Shown one piece after another: positions 26,266-36,066 of a stretch of DNA of 64,000 nucleotides. Under the pieces are notes generated by a model. That model was given only the letters and a program-made list of their open reading frames with translations, was not told the DNA's origin and made no database searches. Position 1 is the stretch's first letter, and each line of letters begins with the position of its first letter. Both the position numbers and the translations under genes were made by a program. The stretch is from Ralstonia pickettii DTP0602 (GTDB lineage: Bacteria > Pseudomonadota > Gammaproteobacteria > Burkholderiales > Burkholderiaceae): positions 310,001 to 374,000 of the forward strand of contig CP006667.1 of the NCBI GenBank assembly GCA_000471925.1. Direction: 5' to 3'.

Positions 26266-26913
26266 ATGCTGAAGCTTTACAGCTACTTCCGCAGCTCGGC
26301 CTCGTTCCGCGTGCGCATCGCGCTGGAGCTGAAGGGCCTGCCATATGAGTACGTGCCGGTGCACCTGCTCAAGGAGGGGGGCCAGCAGCTCAAGCCGGAG
26401 TTCCGTGCGGTGAACCCGGACGGCCTGGTGCCGGCGCTGGTCGACGGCGACCACGTGCTGCAGCAATCGATGGCGATTGTCGAGTACCTGGACGAAGTCC
26501 ATCCCGAGCCGAAGCTGCTGCCCGGCACGGCGCTGGACCGTGCCTACGTGCGCGGCCTGGCGCAGGAGATCGCGTGCGAGATCCACCCGCTGAACAACCT
26601 GCGCGTGCTGAAGTACCTGAAGCACACCGTGGGCGCGAGCGACGAGGTCAAGGACGGGTGGTACCGCCACTGGATCGAGCTGGGCTTCGAGTCGCTGCAG
26701 GCCAATTTGGAGCGCGGCGGCACGGCCGGGCGCTTCTGCTTTGGCGACACGCCGACGCTGGCCGATATCTGCCTGGTGCCGCAGGTGTTCAACGCGCAGC
26801 GCTTCAATGTCGACGTGAGCCGCTATCCGGCGATCGCGAAGATCTATGAGGCCTGCATGGAACTGCCGGCGTTCCAGAAGGCGGAGCCGAAGTCGCAGCC
26901 TGACGCGGAATAG
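26266..26913 (+). CDS. maiA: maleylacetoacetate/maleylpyruvate isomerase (zeta-class GST)
   Basis: 215-residue glutathione S-transferase of the zeta class. The N-terminal thioredoxin fold has the active-site motif YSYFRSSASFRVRIALELKG, containing the SSxSxRVRIAL signature, then NPDGLVPAL, QSMAIVEYL, and in the helical domain EIHPLNNLRVLKYL and GDTPTLADICLVPQVFNA. It is almost contiguous with the FAH-family gene. The pair would isomerise and hydrolyse a ring-cleavage product. The ring-cleaving dioxygenase is not in the window. Confidence 0.93.
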   Translation: MLKLYSYFRSSASFRVRIALELKGLPYEYVPVHLLKEGGQQLKPEFRAVNPDGLVPALVDGDHVLQQSMAIVEYLDEVHPEPKLLPGTALDRAYVRGLAQEIACEIHPLNNLRVLKYLKHTVGASDEVKDGWYRHWIELGFESLQANLERGGTAGRFCFGDTPTLADICLVPQVFNAQRFNVDVSRYPAIAKIYEACMELPAFQKAEPKSQPDAE

Positions 26914-26933
26914 TCGTCGCAGGACTGCAATGC

Positions 26934-26967
26934 AAAGCGCCCCGGCACTGGCCGGGGCGCTTTGCTT
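26934..26967. terminator. bidirectional terminator between maiA and ftsY
   Basis: AAAGCGCCCCGGC (26934-26946) and GCCGGGGCGCTTT (26951-26963) form a perfect 13-bp stem with an ACTG loop, ending in T/A runs on both strands. It is shared by the two convergent genes. Confidence 0.9.
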
Positions 26968-26985
26968 TCCGCGCGTGCGCGGGGA

Positions 26986-28188
26986 TTATCCCAGCAGCGC
27001 CTCGGCAAACTCATCCGCCCTGAACGGCTGCAGGTCCTCCACCTTCTCGCCCACGCCGATGAAGTAGACCGGCACCGGCCGCTGGCGCGCGATCGCCGCC
27101 AGGATGCCGCCCTTGGCAGTACCGTCGAGCTTGGTCACGATCAGCCCGGTCAGGCCCAGCGCGTCGTCGAAGGCGCGGGTTTGCTGCAGGGCGTTCTGGC
27201 CGGTATTGGCGTCGATCACCAGCAACACCTCGTGCGGCGCGCTCGGCATGGCCTTGCTGATCACGCGCTTGACCTTCTTCAGCTCTTCCATCAGGTGCAG
27301 CTGTGTCGGCAGGCGGCCGGCGGTGTCGGCCATCACGATGTCGATGCCCCGCGCCTTGGCCGCGTTGACCGCGTCGAAGATCACCGCGGCCGGGTCGCCG
27401 CTTTCCTGCGCCACCACGGTGACGTTGTTGCGCTCGCCCCAGATCGTCAGCTGCTCGCGCGCGGCGGCGCGGAAGGTGTCGCCTGCGGCCAGCAGCACCT
27501 TCTGGTCGTAGCGCTGGAAGTGCTTGCACAGCTTGCCGATGCTGGTGGTCTTGCCGGCACCGTTGACACCCGCGATCATCATCACCAGCGGTTGCTCGCG
27601 GCCCAGCGCCATGGTCTTTTCCAGCGGGCGCAGCAGCTGCGTCAGCAGGTCGCGCAGCGCGGCCTTGACGCCTTCGGCCGACTCGATGCGCTCGGACTTG
27701 ACCCGCTTGCGCAGCTCGCCCAGCAGGTATTCGGTGGCTTCAACGCCGGCATCGGCCATCAGCAGCGCGGTTTCCAGCTCCTCGAACAGCGCCTCGTCGA
27801 CCTTGACGCCGACGAACAGCGTGCCGATGTTGCGGCTGGTCTTGGACAGTCCCGTGCGCAAGCGGTGCATCCAGCCCTGTCTGGCTTCGGCCGTGGGCGC
27901 GGGCGGTGGGACCAGTTCCAGCGCCTCGGCCGGCGTCGGGACCGGCACCGGAATGGGTGCGGGCGCTGGCGCGGGGATCGGAGCCGCCACGGGGGCCGGG
28001 GCCGGTGGTGGCACCTGCGCGGGGACTGGCGTCGGGACCGGAACGGGGACGGGTGTCGGCGCAGGGATTGGCGCCGGCGCGGGCGCAGGGGTTGGGGCGG
28101 GCGCAGGCGCCTCGGCCGGAGCGGGTGCCGGGGCGGGGGCCTCGACAGGCGTGGGCTCGGCCTTGCGCTTCTTCCAGAAACTAAACAT
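26986..28188 (-). CDS. ftsY: signal recognition particle receptor FtsY
   Basis: 400-residue SRP receptor GTPase. The NG domain occupies about residues 105-400, with G1 [33 protein letters not shown] and the C-terminal GVGEKVEDLQPF motifs. The N-terminal A region, acidic in E. coli, is here replaced by roughly 90 residues of proline-alanine repeats with a basic FWKKRK start. It is divergent from the M16 peptidase gene. Confidence 0.96.
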   Translation of the reverse strand: MFSFWKKRKAEPTPVEAPAPAPAPAEAPAPAPTPAPAPAPIPAPTPVPVPVPTPVPAQVPPPAPAPVAAPIPAPAPAPIPVPVPTPAEALELVPPPAPTAEARQGWMHRLRTGLSKTSRNIGTLFVGVKVDEALFEELETALLMADAGVEATEYLLGELRKRVKSERIESAEGVKAALRDLLTQLLRPLEKTMALGREQPLVMMIAGVNGAGKTTSIGKLCKHFQRYDQKVLLAAGDTFRAAAREQLTIWGERNNVTVVAQESGDPAAVIFDAVNAAKARGIDIVMADTAGRLPTQLHLMEELKKVKRVISKAMPSAPHEVLLVIDANTGQNALQQTRAFDDALGLTGLIVTKLDGTAKGGILAAIARQRPVPVYFIGVGEKVEDLQPFRADEFAEALLG

Positions 28189-28299
28189 TGGGGAATGGGG
28201 TCAATACCGGGGCCGAGACCCTGGCGGCAGCCATGCCAGCAGGCGACCGGTTAATAATCAAGGAGTTACGCAGGCATCGCGGTGGCAGGGGAGAAACCG

Positions 28300-28329
28300 T
28301 TGTAGTCCCGGCCGGCGATTGCGTATAGT
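28300..28329 (+). promoter_or_regulatory. possible promoter of the M16 peptidase pair
   Basis: TTGTAG (28300-28305) and TATAGT (28324-28329) with 18-bp spacing, about 75 bp before the first M16 start. Confidence 0.4.
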
Positions 28330-28404
28330 TCGCTACATGGCAGATCCGTGGGCGCACGCATGCACACATGGATCGATCGGCAAAATTCTAGCAGACGGGG
28401 TCGC

Positions 28405-29952
28405 ATGAACCATTGCGCTGTCCTGACCGCAGCGGGCGCCGAAGGCGCCCAAACGCGCATTCAACGCCTCTCACAACCGCCCTTCGCACCACTCCAATCG
28501 CTTCCCGCCCGCGCCGCGCGTCTCGCGCGGCGTGTCATTCCCACGTTGCTGCTGGCGTTGCTGCCCTGGTCGATGCCGGCCGGGGCGCAGGGCGTGGTTG
28601 CCTCGCCGATGCCGGGTACGCAGACCGCGCCGGCCGGCGCAACCGCGCAGGGCACCACCGAGTACCGGCTCTCCAACGGCCTGCGGCTGATCGTCAAGGA
28701 AGACCACCGCGCGCCCACGGTGGCGCACCAGATCTGGTACCGCGTGGGCGGCATCGATGAGGTGAGCGGCACCACGGGCGTGGCGCATATGCTCGAGCAC
28801 ATGATGTTCAAGGGCACGCCCAAGGTCGGGGTGGGGGAGTTCTCCAAGCAGGTCGCCGCACTGGGCGGGCGCGAGAACGCCATGACCAACCGCGACTTCA
28901 CCATGTACTACCAGCAGATCGGCAAGCAGTACCTGCCCAGGATGATGGAGCTGGAGGCCGATCGCATGGCCAACCTCATCATCAGGAAGGACGAGTTCGA
29001 GCGCGAGATGAAGGTGGTGATGGAAGAACGCCGCCTGCGCACCGACGACTCCGCGCGCGGCAACGTCTACGAGCAGCTGCTGGCCACGGTCTATACCGCC
29101 GCCGGCTACCGCCACCCGGTGATCGGCTGGATGGACGACCTGGTCAATATGCGCGTGGACGACGTCAAGGACTGGTACCGCCACTGGTACGTGCCCAACA
29201 ACGCGCTGGTGATCGTCACCGGCGACGTCAAGGCCGAGGAAGTGCGCGCGCTGGCCGAGCGCTACTATGGCAAGCTCAAGCCGCGCACGCTGCCGCTGCG
29301 CAAGGACCAGGAAGAGCCGGAGCAGAAGGGCATCAAGCGCATCTGGGTCAAGGCACCGGCCGAGAACCAGTACATGGTGATGGCCTACAAGGTGCCGCGC
29401 CTGCGCGATGTCGAAAAGGACGTCGATCCCTACGCGCTGGAGGTGCTGTCGGCCGTTCTCAACGGCTATGACAACGCGCGCCTGACGCGCGAGCTGGTGC
29501 GCGAGCAGCGCCTGGCCGACGACGTCAATGTCGGTTACGACAGCATCAACCGCGGCGAGTCGCTGTTCGTGCTCGACGGCACGCCAGCCGCGGGCCACAA
29601 CACCGACGAGATCGAGCGTGCGCTGCGCGCCGAGATCCAGCGCATCGCCAAGGAAGGCGTCTCGCCTGAAGAGCTCAAGCGCGTCAAGGCGCAGGTGGTG
29701 GCCGGCCAGATCTACAAGCGCGATTCGGTGTTCGGGCAGGGCATGGAGATCGGCGTTTCCGAGATTTCCGATATCTCCTGGCGCCAGATCGACCGCATGC
29801 TTGACAAGATCAAGGCCGTCACGCCGGCCCAGGTGCAGGCCGTCGCAGCAAAGTACTTTAGCGACGACAACCTGACCGTGGCCACGCTGGTGCCGCAGCC
29901 GATCGACCCGAACAAGCCCAAGACCCAGGCCCCGTCGGGCCTGCGCCACTGA
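28405..29952 (+). CDS. M16-family zinc metallopeptidase, catalytic member
   Basis: 515-residue secreted insulinase/processing-peptidase family protein. A long basic N-terminus leads to a hydrophobic segment ending in PAGAQ, probably a signal peptide. The zinc motif HxxEH is at H128, E131 and H132 (AHMLEHMMFKG), with the distal glutamate expected in the VVMEERRLRTD region. Two M16 domains follow. It is followed after 9 bp by a second M16 gene that lacks the zinc motif, so the two probably form a heterodimer as in mitochondrial processing peptidase. Confidence 0.92.
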   Translation: MNHCAVLTAAGAEGAQTRIQRLSQPPFAPLQSLPARAARLARRVIPTLLLALLPWSMPAGAQGVVASPMPGTQTAPAGATAQGTTEYRLSNGLRLIVKEDHRAPTVAHQIWYRVGGIDEVSGTTGVAHMLEHMMFKGTPKVGVGEFSKQVAALGGRENAMTNRDFTMYYQQIGKQYLPRMMELEADRMANLIIRKDEFEREMKVVMEERRLRTDDSARGNVYEQLLATVYTAAGYRHPVIGWMDDLVNMRVDDVKDWYRHWYVPNNALVIVTGDVKAEEVRALAERYYGKLKPRTLPLRKDQEEPEQKGIKRIWVKAPAENQYMVMAYKVPRLRDVEKDVDPYALEVLSAVLNGYDNARLTRELVREQRLADDVNVGYDSINRGESLFVLDGTPAAGHNTDEIERALRAEIQRIAKEGVSPEELKRVKAQVVAGQIYKRDSVFGQGMEIGVSEISDISWRQIDRMLDKIKAVTPAQVQAVAAKYFSDDNLTVATLVPQPIDPNKPKTQAPSGLRH

Positions 29953-29961
29953 GGAAAGGCG

Positions 29962-31353
29962 ATGTCTCAATTCGTCACCGCATTTGCTACCCCGCAGCGC
30001 GCGCTGCGCAAACTGGCAGGCGCCGCGCTCGGCGCCGCCGTGCTGCTGGCCGCGCAACTGGCGCAGGCCGCCATCCCGATCGAGCACTGGACCGCCTCCA
30101 CCGGCGCGCGCGTCTTCTTCGTGCACAGCCCGTCGATCCCGATGCTCGACATCAATATCGACTTCGACGCCGGCAGCCGCTATGACCCGCCGGGCAAGGC
30201 CGGGCTGGCCACGCTGACCGCCGCGCTGCTCGACAAGGGTGCGGCCGCGCAGGACGGCCAGCCGGCACGCGACGAAGCGCAGGTCGCCGACGGCTTTGCC
30301 GATACCGGGGCCGCCTTTGGCGGTGCGGCCGGCGGCGACCGCGGCGGCATCGGCCTGCGCACGTTGACGGCGCAGCCGGAACTGGACCAGTCGGTCGCGC
30401 TGGCGGCCCAGCTGATCAAGGCGCCGACCTACCCGGACGCCGTGGTCGGCCGCGAGAAGCAGCGCCTGATCACCGCCATCCGCGAAGCCGACACCAAGCC
30501 GGGCGTGATTGCCGACAAGGCACTGGCCAAGGCCATGTACCCCGACCATCCCTATGGCGTGGCGGCGACGCCGGACAGCGTGGCGTCGATCAAGCGCGAC
30601 GACATCGTCAAGTTCTGGCGCGACAACTACAACGCGCAGCGCGCGGTGGTCACGCTGATTGGCGCCGTCGATCGCAAGCAGGCCGAGGCCATCGCCGAAC
30701 TGCTTACGCGCGGGCTGCCGCAGGGCACTGCCGCGCCGGCGATGCCGCAAGTCAAGCTGAACATCCCCGCCACCGAACAGCGCGTGCCACACCCGGCGCA
30801 GCAATCCAGCGTGGTCATCGGACAGCCCTCGATCGCACGCGGCGATCCCGATTATTTCGCGCTGCTGGTGGGTAACTACGTGCTGGGCGGCGGCGGCTTC
30901 AGTTCGCGTCTGACTGACGAGGTGCGGGAGAAGCGCGGCCTGACCTACGGCGTCGACAGCTATTTCGCGCCGTCCAAGCAGCCCGGGCCGTTCGGCATCA
31001 GCCTGCAGACCAAGAAGGCACAGACCGACGAGGCGCTGGCGCTGGTGCGCCAGGTGCTGGCGCGCTTTGTTGCCGAGGGACCGACCGAGAAGGAGCTGCG
31101 CGCGGCCAAGGACAATCTGATCAACGGCTTCCCGCTGCGCATCGACAACAACCGCAAGCTGCTGACCAACGTGGCCAATATCGGCTGGTACGGGCTGCCG
31201 CTGGACTACCTGGATACCTGGACCGCGCAAGTGGGCAAGGTCACGCGCGAGCAGGTCAGGGCGGCGTTCCAGCGCCATGTGCGCCCGGACGGCATGGCCA
31301 CGGTGATCGTCGGCGGCCCGGTGACCGCGCCAGCCACCACAGCCAAGCAGTGA
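29962..31353 (+). CDS. M16-family peptidase, non-catalytic partner
   Basis: 463-residue secreted protein with a signal peptide ending near AQAA (residue 37) and two M16 domains. The position of the zinc motif has no HxxEH (GLATLTAALLDKGA), so catalysis is unlikely. The substrate-binding glycine-rich loop is present as LGGGGFSSRLTDEVREKRGLTYG. Pairing of an active and an inactive M16 gene in one operon is common in proteobacteria. Confidence 0.92.
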   Translation: MSQFVTAFATPQRALRKLAGAALGAAVLLAAQLAQAAIPIEHWTASTGARVFFVHSPSIPMLDINIDFDAGSRYDPPGKAGLATLTAALLDKGAAAQDGQPARDEAQVADGFADTGAAFGGAAGGDRGGIGLRTLTAQPELDQSVALAAQLIKAPTYPDAVVGREKQRLITAIREADTKPGVIADKALAKAMYPDHPYGVAATPDSVASIKRDDIVKFWRDNYNAQRAVVTLIGAVDRKQAEAIAELLTRGLPQGTAAPAMPQVKLNIPATEQRVPHPAQQSSVVIGQPSIARGDPDYFALLVGNYVLGGGGFSSRLTDEVREKRGLTYGVDSYFAPSKQPGPFGISLQTKKAQTDEALALVRQVLARFVAEGPTEKELRAAKDNLINGFPLRIDNNRKLLTNVANIGWYGLPLDYLDTWTAQVGKVTREQVRAAFQRHVRPDGMATVIVGGPVTAPATTAKQ

Positions 31354-31429
31354 CGGCCACGCCGCATCGGGCCGGTTTGTCGATGCGCCGCCGCACACCC
31401 GAGCGTGCGGCAGAACGGCCCGCAGGCTC

Positions 31430-31435
31430 TACAAT
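31430..31435 (+). promoter_or_regulatory. -10-like TACAAT directly before rsmD
   Basis: TACAAT ends 6 bp before the annotated rsmD ATG, so a transcript using it would start at or very near the A of the start codon. No matching -35 is seen. Confidence 0.3.
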
Positions 31436-31441
31436 CACGGG

Positions 31442-32128
31442 ATGAATTCGCGCTCCCGATTGCCATCGCCCGCCCCTGGCGGGCGAACCGCTACCCCCGC
31501 CACCGGCGGGCGGCCCACTGCATCCCCGGCCCCGCGCCCGGCACCCCGCCAGGCGCCATCTCAAGTCCGCATCATTGGCGGACGCTGGAAGCGCACCTTG
31601 CTGCCCGTACCCGATGCCCAGGGCCTGCGCCCGACGCCCGACCGCGTGCGCGAGACGCTCTTCAACTGGCTCGGCCAGGACCTGACCGGCATGGAATGCC
31701 TGGACCTGTTCGCAGGCTCGGGCGCACTTGGCTTCGAGGCCGCGTCGCGCGGCGCGGCCGCGGTCACGCTGGTGGAGTCCAACGCGCGCGTGGCCAAGCA
31801 GCTGCGCGACAACCAGTACCGGCTCGACGCCGGCACGGTGCGCGTGGTGCAGGGCGATGCCTTTGCCGTAGCCGCGCAGATGCCCGATGCCAGCTTCGAC
31901 GTGATCTTCCTGGACCCGCCCTTTGCCGAGGACTGGATCGGCCCAGCGCTGGAACATGCGGCGCGGCTGTCGCGTCCGGGCGGCGCGGTCTATGTGGAAA
32001 CCGACCATGCGCTGACCGGTGCCGATGCGCCAGTGCCTGCGTCGCTTGAGATCGTGCGGCACGCGCGCGCCGGCGCGGTGCATTTTCACCTGCTCTTGCA
32101 CCGCAGCCCTGGCAACGGCGCCGCCTGA
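31442..32128 (+). CDS. rsmD: 16S rRNA (guanine-966-N2)-methyltransferase
   Basis: 228-residue SAM-dependent rRNA methyltransferase. Conserved parts are RIIGGRWKR, LRPTPDRVRETLFNWL, the SAM motif CLDLFAGSGALGFEAASRG, and the catalytic FLDPPF. About 40 residues of proline- and alanine-rich sequence precede the conserved start, longer than in E. coli, so either the annotated start is too early or a linker is present. coaD follows, as in many proteobacteria. Confidence 0.93.
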   Translation: MNSRSRLPSPAPGGRTATPATGGRPTASPAPRPAPRQAPSQVRIIGGRWKRTLLPVPDAQGLRPTPDRVRETLFNWLGQDLTGMECLDLFAGSGALGFEAASRGAAAVTLVESNARVAKQLRDNQYRLDAGTVRVVQGDAFAVAAQMPDASFDVIFLDPPFAEDWIGPALEHAARLSRPGGAVYVETDHALTGADAPVPASLEIVRHARAGAVHFHLLLHRSPGNGAA

Positions 32129-32167
32129 GGTTCCAATCAGGCTCCACGAAGGCCCTCTATGCCCTGA

Positions 32168-32833
<666 letters not shown>

Positions 32834-32838
32834 AATAG

Positions 32839-33162
<324 letters not shown>

Positions 33163-33185
33163 ACGGTTCCCTCGGCAAGGCAAAA

Positions 33186-33222
33186 AAAGCCCCCGCCACC
33201 GCAAGGTGACGGGGGTTTAACT
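33186..33222. terminator. terminator after the ferredoxin gene
   Basis: AAAGCCCCCGCCACC, a GCAA loop and GGTGACGGGGGTTT form a stem with a single mismatch, flanked by an A run and T runs. It can serve the ferredoxin gene and the convergent PhoX-like gene. Confidence 0.8.
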
Positions 33223-33260
33223 TTTCCCCTTTACTACTTACTACTTACGACACTGCGCGG

Positions 33261-35105
33261 TCAGGCACCCATCGGCTTGCCGTCGGTACGGCGCACCACG
33301 ATGGTGGACGAGCGCGGCGGCCTGGCCGCGTCCGGCCACTTGCCGGTGGGGTGCTGGATATTGATGAAGCAGGTGGTCAGGTCCGGCGTGTAGGCGATGC
33401 CGGTGATTTCGCAGCCGGTCGGACCCACCAGGAAGCGCTTGGACTGACCCGTCGGCGAGACGTAGTACATGCTGTTGTTGCCGAAGGTGTTGATGAAGCT
33501 GGCGCTGGTGCTGGAGTCGGTCTGCACCCACAGGCGGCCCTTCGGGTCGACGCGCAGGCCGTCCGGGCTGGAGAAGGTGTCGCCGTTGATATTGCCCTTC
33601 AGGTTGTCGGTGGCCAGCGACGGGTCGCCGGCCTGCAGCAGGATGCTCCACGTAAAGGTGGTGGCCAGCGGCGAATTGCCGGCTTCGATCCACTTGATGA
33701 TATGGCCGTGCAGGTTGTTCTTGCGCGGGTTGGCGGCGTCGGTCTGCTGGCGGCCGCTGTTGTTGGTCAGCGTGCAGTAGAGCGTATTGTCCGGTGCGGC
33801 CGTGATCCACTCGGGACGGTCCATCAGCGTGCCGCCGGCCACGCGCGCGGCGGCCTTGGTGTTGACCAGCACGTCGGCCTGGCTGGTGAAGTCGACCGTG
33901 GTCGGCGCCGGCGAGGTGGCCGACTGGGTCCAGTTGCCCGGATCCGAAGCGCCGACGGTCAGGCCGTTCTTGCCCTGCGTCAGCTCGATCCACTGGCCGC
34001 TGCCGTCGGCGTTGAATTTGGCGACGTAGAGCGTGCCGCTGTCCAGCAGGTTGGCGTTGGCGGCGCGGGTGTTCGGATCGAAGGCCTTGCTGGGTACGAA
34101 CTTGTAGATGCAGCCCGGCGTGCCGTCGTCGCCCATGTAGAAGGCGACGTTGTTGCTGGCGTCGGTCAGGAAGGCGACGTTCTCATGGTCGAAGCGGCCC
34201 ATCGCGGTGCGCTTGGACGGCGCGCCCAGCGTGCCGTACGGATCGACTTCCACCACCCAGCCGTAGCCGTTGTCGGCCTGGTTCGGGTCGATGTAGTTGT
34301 CCGTGCTTTCTTCGCAGGTCAGGTAGGTGCCCCACGGCGTGTAGCCGCTCGAGCAGTTGTTGAGCATGCCGACCACGGTCGAACCCACCACCGAGGCAGC
34401 CGGGCCGCCCACGCGGTACAGCGTGTTGCCGGTGTAGCGCTTGTTGTAGATCGAGTCGCGCTTGACCTGCCACTTGCCGCTGGCGGCCAGTTCGACCTCG
34501 ATCACCGAAATGCCGACGGCCGACAGCGCGATGCGCTTCTGCTCCGGGCTGGCAGTGGCGGCGTCGTAGGCGGTCGGGAACAGGATGTTGTAGTCCGGCA
34601 GCTCGTGGTTGATGGCGAGCAGGCCGCCCTTCTGCGGATCGACGCCCGGCAGCGCGAAGAAGTGCATGCCGTCGTGGTTGCCGCCGGCCTGGCGCTCGGT
34701 CTCGGCGGACGACTGGAAGGCGCCGGCATAACCGGTGGCGCCGGCTTCCACCGGATCGCCGGCGGAGAACAGCACGTCGATGCTGTAGCCGTTGGGCACC
34801 ACCACGGCATCGGCGGTGGACTTGGCGACCGGCTCGAAGGTGACTTCATAGCTCGGGGTGACCGGGCCGGTGGGCGCCGGCCCTGGGGCGGGTGCAGGGG
34901 CCGGGGCGGGATCGTCACCGCCGCCGCAGGCGGCCAGCAGGCCGCTGCCGAAGGCCGAGACCAGCGACAGGCCGAGGCCGCCGCGGAGCACCCGGCGGCG
35001 CGCCGGGTTGGCGGCGACGATGTCTTCGAGCATCTGGCCGGGCACGTCAACGTCGGGCTTGGCGGCGCGGCCGGCGGCACGCGCTTCGTCGGTCAGGTAC
35101 GACAT
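33261..35105 (-). CDS. PhoX-family alkaline phosphatase-like protein (DUF839)
   Basis: 614-residue secreted protein. The N-terminal export signal has paired arginines and a hydrophobic core (ARRRVLRGGLGLSLVSAFG) ending in LLAAC, so it may be a Tat-exported lipoprotein. The body matches PhoX/DUF839: HDGMHFF, LAINHELPD, GTYLTCEEST, GRFDHENVAF and the late FSSPDGLRVDPKGRLWVQTD. PhoX enzymes use calcium and iron. The start at 35105 was preferred to 35132 because AGGAGG precedes it. No Pho box was identified. Confidence 0.88.
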   Translation of the reverse strand: MSYLTDEARAAGRAAKPDVDVPGQMLEDIVAANPARRRVLRGGLGLSLVSAFGSGLLAACGGGDDPAPAPAPAPGPAPTGPVTPSYEVTFEPVAKSTADAVVVPNGYSIDVLFSAGDPVEAGATGYAGAFQSSAETERQAGGNHDGMHFFALPGVDPQKGGLLAINHELPDYNILFPTAYDAATASPEQKRIALSAVGISVIEVELAASGKWQVKRDSIYNKRYTGNTLYRVGGPAASVVGSTVVGMLNNCSSGYTPWGTYLTCEESTDNYIDPNQADNGYGWVVEVDPYGTLGAPSKRTAMGRFDHENVAFLTDASNNVAFYMGDDGTPGCIYKFVPSKAFDPNTRAANANLLDSGTLYVAKFNADGSGQWIELTQGKNGLTVGASDPGNWTQSATSPAPTTVDFTSQADVLVNTKAAARVAGGTLMDRPEWITAAPDNTLYCTLTNNSGRQQTDAANPRKNNLHGHIIKWIEAGNSPLATTFTWSILLQAGDPSLATDNLKGNINGDTFSSPDGLRVDPKGRLWVQTDSSTSASFINTFGNNSMYYVSPTGQSKRFLVGPTGCEITGIAYTPDLTTCFINIQHPTGKWPDAARPPRSSTIVVRRTDGKPMGA

Positions 35106-35242
35106 GGGCTTTTCCTCCTGTGGGTTTGTCATGGGCGCAAGCCATCATGGGATGCCGGCGCGGTGGGAAGCCCGCAATGTAGGTGCCGCCTGTGTAACTT
35201 TGATGACCGGATGTCTGCGACAGCAGAGTTTTGGATCGGAAC

Positions 35243-35296
35243 GCGACAACAATTGAAAAAGGCCGCTTTTGCGGCCCGTTTTCATGCTGTTGTCGC
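35243..35296. repeat. nested inverted repeat with inner terminator, downstream of pth
   Basis: Outer 9-bp arms, GCGACAACA (35243-35251) and TGTTGTCGC (35288-35296), enclose a GGCCGC-TTTT-GCGGCC hairpin (35261-35276) flanked by A5 and CGTTTT. The inner hairpin, followed by T5 on the minus strand, is a good terminator for pth. The meaning of the outer arms is unknown. Confidence 0.8.
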
Positions 35297-35321
35297 AGGA
35301 GTGTGCCTGCGTGCGCTCCCG

Positions 35322-35918
35322 TCAGCGCGCGGTATGCAGCTGCGCCATCGCGCGCTCGGCATCGCCGCGCGCGAGCAGCCCCAGCGGGTCGATGCTGCGG
35401 TCGATGGCTCCCTCGATCGCTTCCTGCTCCTCACGCCGGGGCGGCTTGAGCACGAAGCTGACCACGTCCTCGCGGCCCGCACCGGCGCCGCCCGGCGCGT
35501 TGCGCGGATGGCCCACGCCCAGGCGCAGGCGCCAGTATTCCTGCGTGGTCAGGTGGGCCGAGATGTCCTTGAGCCCGTTGTGGCCGCCCGCGCCGCCGCC
35601 GCGCTTGAGTTTCACGGTGCCCGCCGGCAGGTCCATCTCGTCGTGGGCCACGACGATCTCGTCGGGCAGGATCTTGTAGAAGCGCGCCAGCGACACCACG
35701 GCCAGCCCGGAGCGGTTCATGAAGGTCGACGGCTTGAGCAGCCAGATATCCTGGTCCCACAACCGCGCACGCGCGGCCAGGCCATGGAAGCGGCCCTCCA
35801 CGCGCAGCGTGGCGCCGCCCATGCGGGCGAGCTGGTCCACCAGCCAGAAGCCGGCGTTGTGTCGGGTGGCCTCGTACTCCGCACCGGGATTGCCGAGGCC
35901 GACGATGAGCTTGATCAT
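35322..35918 (-). CDS. pth: peptidyl-tRNA hydrolase
   Basis: 198-residue enzyme that frees tRNA from stalled peptidyl-tRNA. Motifs are IVGLGNPGAEYEATRHNAGF, with the catalytic histidine in RHNAGF, then PSTFMNRSG, VVAHDEMDLPAG and GGGAGGHNGLKDI. The ATG at 35918 begins the conserved sequence. It lies downstream of rplY on the minus strand, the usual order, but a terminator separates the two. Confidence 0.97.
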   Translation of the reverse strand: MIKLIVGLGNPGAEYEATRHNAGFWLVDQLARMGGATLRVEGRFHGLAARARLWDQDIWLLKPSTFMNRSGLAVVSLARFYKILPDEIVVAHDEMDLPAGTVKLKRGGGAGGHNGLKDISAHLTTQEYWRLRLGVGHPRNAPGGAGAGREDVVSFVLKPPRREEQEAIEGAIDRSIDPLGLLARGDAERAMAQLHTAR

Positions 35919-35995
35919 GCGTGTTGAACAGGTTGGGTGGCAGCGGCTACTGCGTGCAACAACGGCGTACCGCCTGCAGGCGCCAAGCATACGCC

Positions 35996-36026
35996 AAAAA
36001 AAACCGCCGGCAGGGCCGGCGGCTTT
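35996..36026 (-). terminator. terminator after rplY
   Basis: Minus-strand hairpin GCCGCCGGC-CCT-GCCGGCGGT followed by a T8 run, between the rplY stop and pth. Confidence 0.85.
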
Positions 36027-36066
36027 TGGCTGCGTGCGGCCAGGGCCGCCACGGCGCAACGACAGC

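Noticed and set aside
27900..28160. Repeat array in the N-terminal part of ftsY as tandem DNA repeats or CRISPR-like
   Set aside because: The units are irregular and follow the PA-rich protein sequence; there are no constant repeats with unique spacers.
28471..31398. 975-codon open frame antisense to the M16 peptidase pair
   Set aside because: It spans two well-supported genes and their boundary on the opposite strand, and its translation shows no family motif.
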